Below, in pieces: positions 6,196 through 6,448 of a stretch of DNA of 6,448 bases. A program made the translations under genes and the position numbers. This stretch comes from Deltaproteobacteria bacterium RIFCSPLOWO2_02_FULL_57_26 (GTDB lineage: Bacteria; Desulfobacterota; Binatia; UBA9968), in contig MGSI01000133.1 in assembly GCA_001798455.1 (NCBI GenBank), forward strand, positions 1 to 6,448, in the 5' to 3' direction. The first letter of the stretch is position 1. Each line of letters begins with the position of its first letter. A model generated the notes under the pieces. The model had not been told where the DNA came from and ran no database searches. It saw nothing but the letters and a program-made list of their open reading frames with translations.

Positions 6196-6448
6196 ATGAG
6201 AAAGAAGTCTGTTGCATCAGTAACAATGCTGGCGGCTTGGGGTTTGGCTTGGTTGGCCTTTTTCCATGTCGGAGCGGCCATAGCTGCCGGGGTAGATTGC
6301 GGCCCGGTCAGCAACACGAGTGCGGACCTCCCGCGCACCGCGACGATCGGAACCAACCAGGCCGGAACAGGCGCTCACGCCATGGGCACGGCTTTGGCTG
6401 CGGTGGGCAGCAATCACACCCCGATCTCAGTGAGGGTTCAGCCCCATA
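6196..6448 (+). CDS. TAXI family TRAP transporter solute-binding protein, N-terminal part, cut by the window edge
   Basis: The first 84 residues of a periplasmic protein that runs off the right end. It starts MRKKSVASV and has a basic n-region, a hydrophobic core (about 11-29) and an AIA-A site near residue 30, a typical Sec signal peptide. Cys35 lies outside a lipobox, so it is not an obvious lipoprotein. The mature start (about 49-84: TIGTNQAGTGAHAMGTALA, then TPISVRVQP) matches the opening strand, glycine-rich ligand-binding turn and second strand of TAXI/NMT1-like binding proteins. The ATG at 6196-6198 has a strong AAGGAGG site (6186-6192). It lies 43 bases after the permease stop with no terminator-like hairpin, and is expected to deliver the substrate to that permease. 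The remaining two thirds or more of the protein is outside the window. Confidence 0.85.
   Translation, partial: MRKKSVASVTMLAAWGLAWLAFFHVGAAIAAGVDCGPVSNTSADLPRTATIGTNQAGTGAHAMGTALAAVGSNHTPISVRVQPH

Overview
The window is high-GC DNA with tightly packed genes, strong Shine-Dalgarno sites and a Gram-negative style TRAP importer. It looks like a chromosomal catabolic locus of a soil or sediment bacterium (proteobacterium or a relative such as Desulfobacterota, Rokubacteria or NC10). The sequence alone does not fix the lineage. There are no RNA genes, insertion sequences or CRISPR arrays.

Layout. Two transcription units diverge from an intergenic region of about 370 bases (3771-4142). Leftward (minus strand) runs a biotin-dependent carboxylase operon: an AccB-type biotin carboxyl carrier protein (TTG start at 3770), an AccC-type biotin carboxylase (4-base overlap), and a carboxyltransferase of the pyruvate carboxylase subunit B / oxaloacetate decarboxylase alpha family. 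After a 94-base gap comes the N-terminal part of a metal-dependent amidohydrolase that leaves the window at base 1. Rightward (plus strand) runs a fused 4TM/12TM TRAP transporter permease and then the N-terminal part of its TAXI-type periplasmic solute-binding protein, which leaves the window at its right end. The intergenic region holds a good minus-strand promoter candidate, a weaker plus-strand one, a perfect 6+6 inverted repeat between them, a GC-rich hairpin in the carboxylase leader and a possible 29-residue small ORF just upstream of the permease.

How the genes may work together. The TRAP-TAXI system should import a small organic acid or similar solute. The three-part biotin enzyme should carboxylate (or transcarboxylate) a small acceptor, and the amidohydrolase superfamily enzyme may hydrolyse or decarboxylate a related compound. 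The enzyme is an unusual mix: its biotin carboxylase and carrier resemble acetyl-CoA carboxylase parts, but its carboxyltransferase belongs to the pyruvate/oxaloacetate family and has changes at positions that bind pyruvate. The carboxyltransferase also ends in a segment resembling the N-terminus of AccB, which may be a docking module. The acceptor substrate is therefore open, and this is the most interesting point of the window.
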